64,000 nt of DNA. Origin: Cyanobacteria bacterium SZAS-4 (lineage in GTDB: Bacteria; Cyanobacteriota; Vampirovibrionia; Obscuribacterales; Obscuribacteraceae). The notes beneath the pieces are model-generated. The model was not told the origin of the DNA and did not search any database. It worked only from the letters and a program-made list of their open reading frames with translations. Position numbers and translations under genes: made by a program. The stretch is from contig JAFEAT010000019.1 in assembly GCA_018266255.1 (NCBI GenBank), forward strand, positions 1 to 64,000, written 5' to 3'. Shown in pieces: positions 61,335 through 64,000 of the stretch (positions are counted from its first letter, which is position 1; each line of letters starts with the position of its first letter).

Positions 61335-62258
61335 TCATCCGAGCATAAGTTCAAAAGGTTTCGGGGTGCCTTCTCTCAACTTGAGTTGCGGATCTAGTTC
61401 CAGAGCGCGTTTGATGTCGTTCATGGAGCCCTCGCGGTCGTTCATGGATTCTCTCAGCAAACCTCGATTGAAGTATGCTTTCGGATTCGATCCGTTCAAT
61501 TCAATGTATTTATTGTAGTCCGCGAGCGAGCCATCCTTGTTTCCAAGCTCGTTTCGAAGTACTGCTCGATTGTATAAAGCCGCTATGTATGAGGGATTTT
61601 CCGAAAGTGCCGCATCCAACTCTTGCACCGCTTTTTCTTTGAAACCAAAGTGATTGTGTGCGTTCGATAGAGTCAGATGTTGCGATTGGCTTTTAGCTTC
61701 TATCTTTGAGAGTCTCTCGTATTCGGCTCTGGCAGCAGTCTGATCCGGAAGCAGTCGCAAGCGGTTGAAACGAGCGATGAGATTGTTGTCGATTGAAATT
61801 GCCTTCTCAAAGTCAGCTAGTGCCTCTTTTGTCTCTCCCATATTTACGCGCATGATACCGCGATTGGTATAAGCAGAAGTATCTCTTTTATTCCATTTGA
61901 TCGCTTCGTTATAATCAGCCAGCGCGCCTTTGTAATTGTTGCTGCCTGCTTTGAAATCTGCTCTGGTGCGAAGGGCGTTGAAGTCGATCATGTTCACCTT
62001 CAAGGCTCGATCGATATCGGCAAAAGCAGCTTGTTTCTCGCCACTGTTGAACTTCAAAATGGCGCGGTCTATGAGAGCAACGGAATCGTTGGGGTCCTGA
62101 CGAAGCGCCTTTCCATATTCGAGCAAGGCTCCTGCTCGGTCGCCATGCTTTTCCAGCGACAGTGCTTTTTCAACGAAGTCCGAATTATTTGATGCCTGTG
62201 TCTGCGGCGCGGCTAGAATTAGTGGTACCAGAAGCAGTATCAAAGACTGTTTGAACAT
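61335..62258 (-). CDS. Exported tetratricopeptide-repeat protein
   Basis: A signal peptide (LILLLVPLILAAPQTQA) is followed by about seven TPR units of 34 residues, for example ALLEYGKALRQDPNDSVALIDRAILKFNSG, ADYNEAIKWNKRDTSAYTNRGIMRVNMGE, and SLADYNKYIELNGSNPKAYFNRGLLRE. A middle section (about 180-205) is a weaker repeat. It is likely a periplasmic protein-interaction scaffold. No enzymatic domain is present. The unknown His/Gln-rich gene lies upstream on the same strand with a 9-base gap. Confidence 0.85.
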   Translation of the reverse strand: MFKQSLILLLVPLILAAPQTQASNNSDFVEKALSLEKHGDRAGALLEYGKALRQDPNDSVALIDRAILKFNSGEKQAAFADIDRALKVNMIDFNALRTRADFKAGSNNYKGALADYNEAIKWNKRDTSAYTNRGIMRVNMGETKEALADFEKAISIDNNLIARFNRLRLLPDQTAARAEYERLSKIEAKSQSQHLTLSNAHNHFGFKEKAVQELDAALSENPSYIAALYNRAVLRNELGNKDGSLADYNKYIELNGSNPKAYFNRGLLRESMNDREGSMNDIKRALELDPQLKLREGTPKPFELMLG

Positions 62259-62267
62259 TCACAGTTC

Positions 62268-62897
62268 CTATTTCTTCTTAAGCTCAATATCGACTTGATA
62301 GTTGAGTGCAGTCGCAGTGCGTCCGTTCACTACATGTACTGGATTGCCGTAAAGGTGACCATGTTCGAAGTGGGCATTAGCCAGACCATTATAATAGTTG
62401 GTTTTCCCTCTTTCGGCTGGAATGTTTAATACCTGCGGGAAGTACTGTCCTTCGTGATAGTCAGACGCTTTCAGGGATGTGCTAATCGTTTCGCTGGCGT
62501 GATGACCGTCGCGTTGCTGTGATTCTGGAATTGTCGCAGTTCCTCCGTACATTTGCTCACGATGATGTTGCTGTTGTGGCTGTCTGTGACCTTGTGAATT
62601 GCCATCGCTGACCACCGAATATAAGCGGTTGTGATGTTGCTGGGGAACGTCCAGCTGATCGTATGCTGAGTGGTACACCGGAGTTTCCGCTTTGTGCTTT
62701 ACCTCCGCAGCGCCTTGCAACGGCTTTTGTCCGTCGTATGTAATTTGCAAATTGCCGAATTCGCTGGGAACCTGGGGCGCTGAACCGGACAAATCCAACT
62801 TAGGCGTCATCATCTGTGGTGTCCACGGCTGCGCATATTGAGGCTGCTTGCCTGAATCACTGGTATTTTCGATACGCCCTAAATGTTTGTCGCTCAT
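62268..62897 (-). CDS. His/Gln-rich protein of unknown function
   Basis: The ATG at 62897 (GAGG upstream) gives about 209 residues without a signal peptide. It is polar and low in hydrophobic residues, with Gln/His-rich parts (QPQQQHHREQM, PQQHHNRLY) and a better-ordered C-terminus (YFPQVLNIPAERGKTNYYNG, VVNGRTATALNYQVDIELKKK). It is probably largely disordered and might bind metal through His. No family is recognised. It lies just upstream of the exported TPR gene in the same direction. Confidence 0.65.
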   Translation of the reverse strand: MSDKHLGRIENTSDSGKQPQYAQPWTPQMMTPKLDLSGSAPQVPSEFGNLQITYDGQKPLQGAAEVKHKAETPVYHSAYDQLDVPQQHHNRLYSVVSDGNSQGHRQPQQQHHREQMYGGTATIPESQQRDGHHASETISTSLKASDYHEGQYFPQVLNIPAERGKTNYYNGLANAHFEHGHLYGNPVHVVNGRTATALNYQVDIELKKK

Positions 62898-63092
62898 TCG
62901 TACCAACCTCTGAACCCAACGATTTGATATTAGGGATAAGTTTTGGCAATTCCTTGGCACGGCAAAACCAATTTTCAAGGCTGGATTTTCCAACTTGCTT
63001 CGCACACATCGGTTTCGTGATTTATATTTGCACTCGCATTTAAAACGGCTTATCCGAGTGATACTACATAAGGTGCGCAGGGAGGAAGAGAA

Positions 63093-63650
63093 TTGAAGAA
63101 ATACTCGAAGAAGAAATTACCGCTAGACAAAACTAGGAGCTTGCTCGAACCAGGTCCTATCGTACTCGTGTCATCTCAGTGGAAAGACGACCGCAGCATA
63201 ATGACGATGGGATGGCACGCGATGATGGGTTACGAGGCGATCGGTTGTTACATCTGGGATGCAAATTTCAGTCACAACTTAATCAAGAAGAGCAAACAAT
63301 GCGTGATCAACCTTCCTGAAAAGCATCTGCTAGAGACAGCTATCGCCATCGGAAACACAACTGGCGCTGATATCGACAAATTTGCTGAGTTCGGTTTGAC
63401 TGCTGAGAAGGGCAGGAAAGTGCAAGCTCCTCTTATAAAAGAATGCTACGCGAACTTTGAATGCGAGGTTATTGATACGAGGCTGGTGAATCAGTTCAAC
63501 TTCTTCGTTTTGCAGGTCGTTGCTGCTCAGTCAGCGATTTCACCAAAATATCCAGAGACTTTTCACTATCGAGGCAGCGGAGTGTTTATGGTTTCTGGGG
63601 AAAATATCGACCGCAGCAAATTCTTCACCCCTGAAATGCTGGATGGCTGA
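63093..63650 (+). CDS. Flavin reductase-family protein
   Basis: The split-barrel fold shows PGPIVLVSSQWKDDRSIMTMGWHAM, VINLPEKHL and FECEVIDTRLVNQFNFFVLQVVAAQ. It resembles the flavoredoxin/FMN-binding branch that handles reduced flavin. Length is 185 aa. The start is TTG at 63093 behind GGGAGGAAGAGAA. It is distinct from the family member at 51692, with low visible similarity. Its electron donor and acceptor are unknown. Confidence 0.85.
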   Translation: MKKYSKKKLPLDKTRSLLEPGPIVLVSSQWKDDRSIMTMGWHAMMGYEAIGCYIWDANFSHNLIKKSKQCVINLPEKHLLETAIAIGNTTGADIDKFAEFGLTAEKGRKVQAPLIKECYANFECEVIDTRLVNQFNFFVLQVVAAQSAISPKYPETFHYRGSGVFMVSGENIDRSKFFTPEMLDG

Positions 63651-64000
63651 AGAGAGTAGACCGTCATGCCCGCGCCACATCTTTGGGTTTATCCTTTGCT
63701 GGTCGGTTTTTCAGGGAACAGCCAATATGCCGCCAAAAAAGAAACAATTTAGACACTATATTCTGAGAAACTCAATTCATTGAAGAGCCGGGTTGTCCTT
63801 GCGAAGGGGTGTGGACACCCCGACTACTTCGATAAATCGAGCAGCTTGCTGCATAGATTATCCTAGGATAAAAGACCCAGTCCCTTCTCATCAAACTCTC
63901 ACAACTGTTGCTTACTATCTCTGTACTGATTACCAACCCAAGCGTCCCTTCGAAAAAAGTTTCTCCCCCGCCGCGTTGGTAACCTATCGGTAACAACAGA
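63651..64000. other. Gene-free window end
   Basis: No supported gene lies in the last 350 bases; short frames on both strands lack ribosome binding sites and homology. Four palindromes cluster at 63806-63871. GGTAAC occurs twice near 63978-63995. Confidence 0.6.
63806..63871. repeat. Cluster of four adjacent palindromes
   Basis: GGGGTGT-GG-ACACCCC (63806-63821), CGAT-AA-ATCG (63830-63839), GCAGC-TT-GCTGC (63841-63852) and TTATCCTAGGATAA (63858-63871) follow each other in 66 bases, all perfect. The first three have two-base centres, like the REP-like units elsewhere. It could be a larger repeat element or a structured RNA. Confidence 0.5.

Noticed and set aside
63772-63996. Open frames on both strands at the window end
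   Set aside because: They run through the palindrome cluster, overlap each other and have no ribosome binding site.

Overview
The window is a dense bacterial chromosome segment with roughly 60 protein genes. I found no rRNA, tRNA, CRISPR array, insertion sequence or phage gene. Base composition looks even and close to 50% G+C, with nothing resembling a recent island. The gene set points to a diderm, non-photosynthetic heterotroph: GmhB, lipoproteins, TPR and LRR exported proteins, GlcE/GlcF glycolate oxidation, a full-length GcvP, Etf plus acyl-CoA dehydrogenase, and SucCD. A YvcK with an N-terminal membrane anchor, a membrane-free PhoR-like kinase and abundant alanine-rich and TPR proteins suggest a relative of the non-photosynthetic cyanobacterial lineages (Melainabacteria/Vampirovibrionia, Obscuribacterales-like). 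That placement is inference; no marker gene in the window proves it. TTG starts behind good ribosome binding sites are unusually common.

Layout. 1-6.5 kb: REP-like palindromes, a BlaI-type repressor with candidate operator half-sites, gmhB, a PAS histidine kinase with a response regulator that has lost its phosphoacceptors, then mini-RNase III, a WecG/TagA glycosyltransferase and CsaB (cell-surface polymer synthesis). 6.6-13.2 kb: glcE, glcF, a short RNase D and gcvP, which together suggest glycolate to glyoxylate to glycine to C1 metabolism. 13.4-20.2 kb: a zinc-ribbon membrane protein, a UbiB-family kinase, rph, a DUF2993-like exported protein, a threonine-tract lipoprotein and gpmI. 20.4-27.5 kb: a PhoR/PhoB/PhoU-like phosphate-control set, holA, a LOG protein, etfBA and an exported LRR protein.

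27.5-38.1 kb: a decayed TPR fragment, a cluster of TTGAGAAT motifs, ispG, radC, a MATE exporter and, divergently, an OLD-like TOPRIM protein translationally overlapped by a four-helix membrane protein. Rpe, a divergent acyl-CoA dehydrogenase, small proteins and cysE follow. 38.4-43.7 kb is one 1746-residue alanine-rich repeat protein. 43.7-51.7 kb: fabF with a possible two-state leader, a YgjP-type metallopeptidase, cobU, two exported proteins, def, a stand-alone RapZ C-terminal domain and yvcK.

51.7-64 kb: two flavin-reductase-like proteins, a patatin, sucCD, a phosphofructokinase of ambiguous donor type, ribD, miaB behind a short overlapping reading frame, an EF-hand protein, tsaC, an exported TPR protein, an unknown His/Gln-rich protein and a terminal cluster of four palindromes.

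Most genes are housekeeping. The candidates for something undescribed are the TOPRIM-membrane pair with its inverted-repeat promoter region (31.5-33.4 kb), the giant repeat protein (38.4-43.7 kb), the signalling proteins and dehydrogenase that lack catalytic residues, and several structured intergenic regions.
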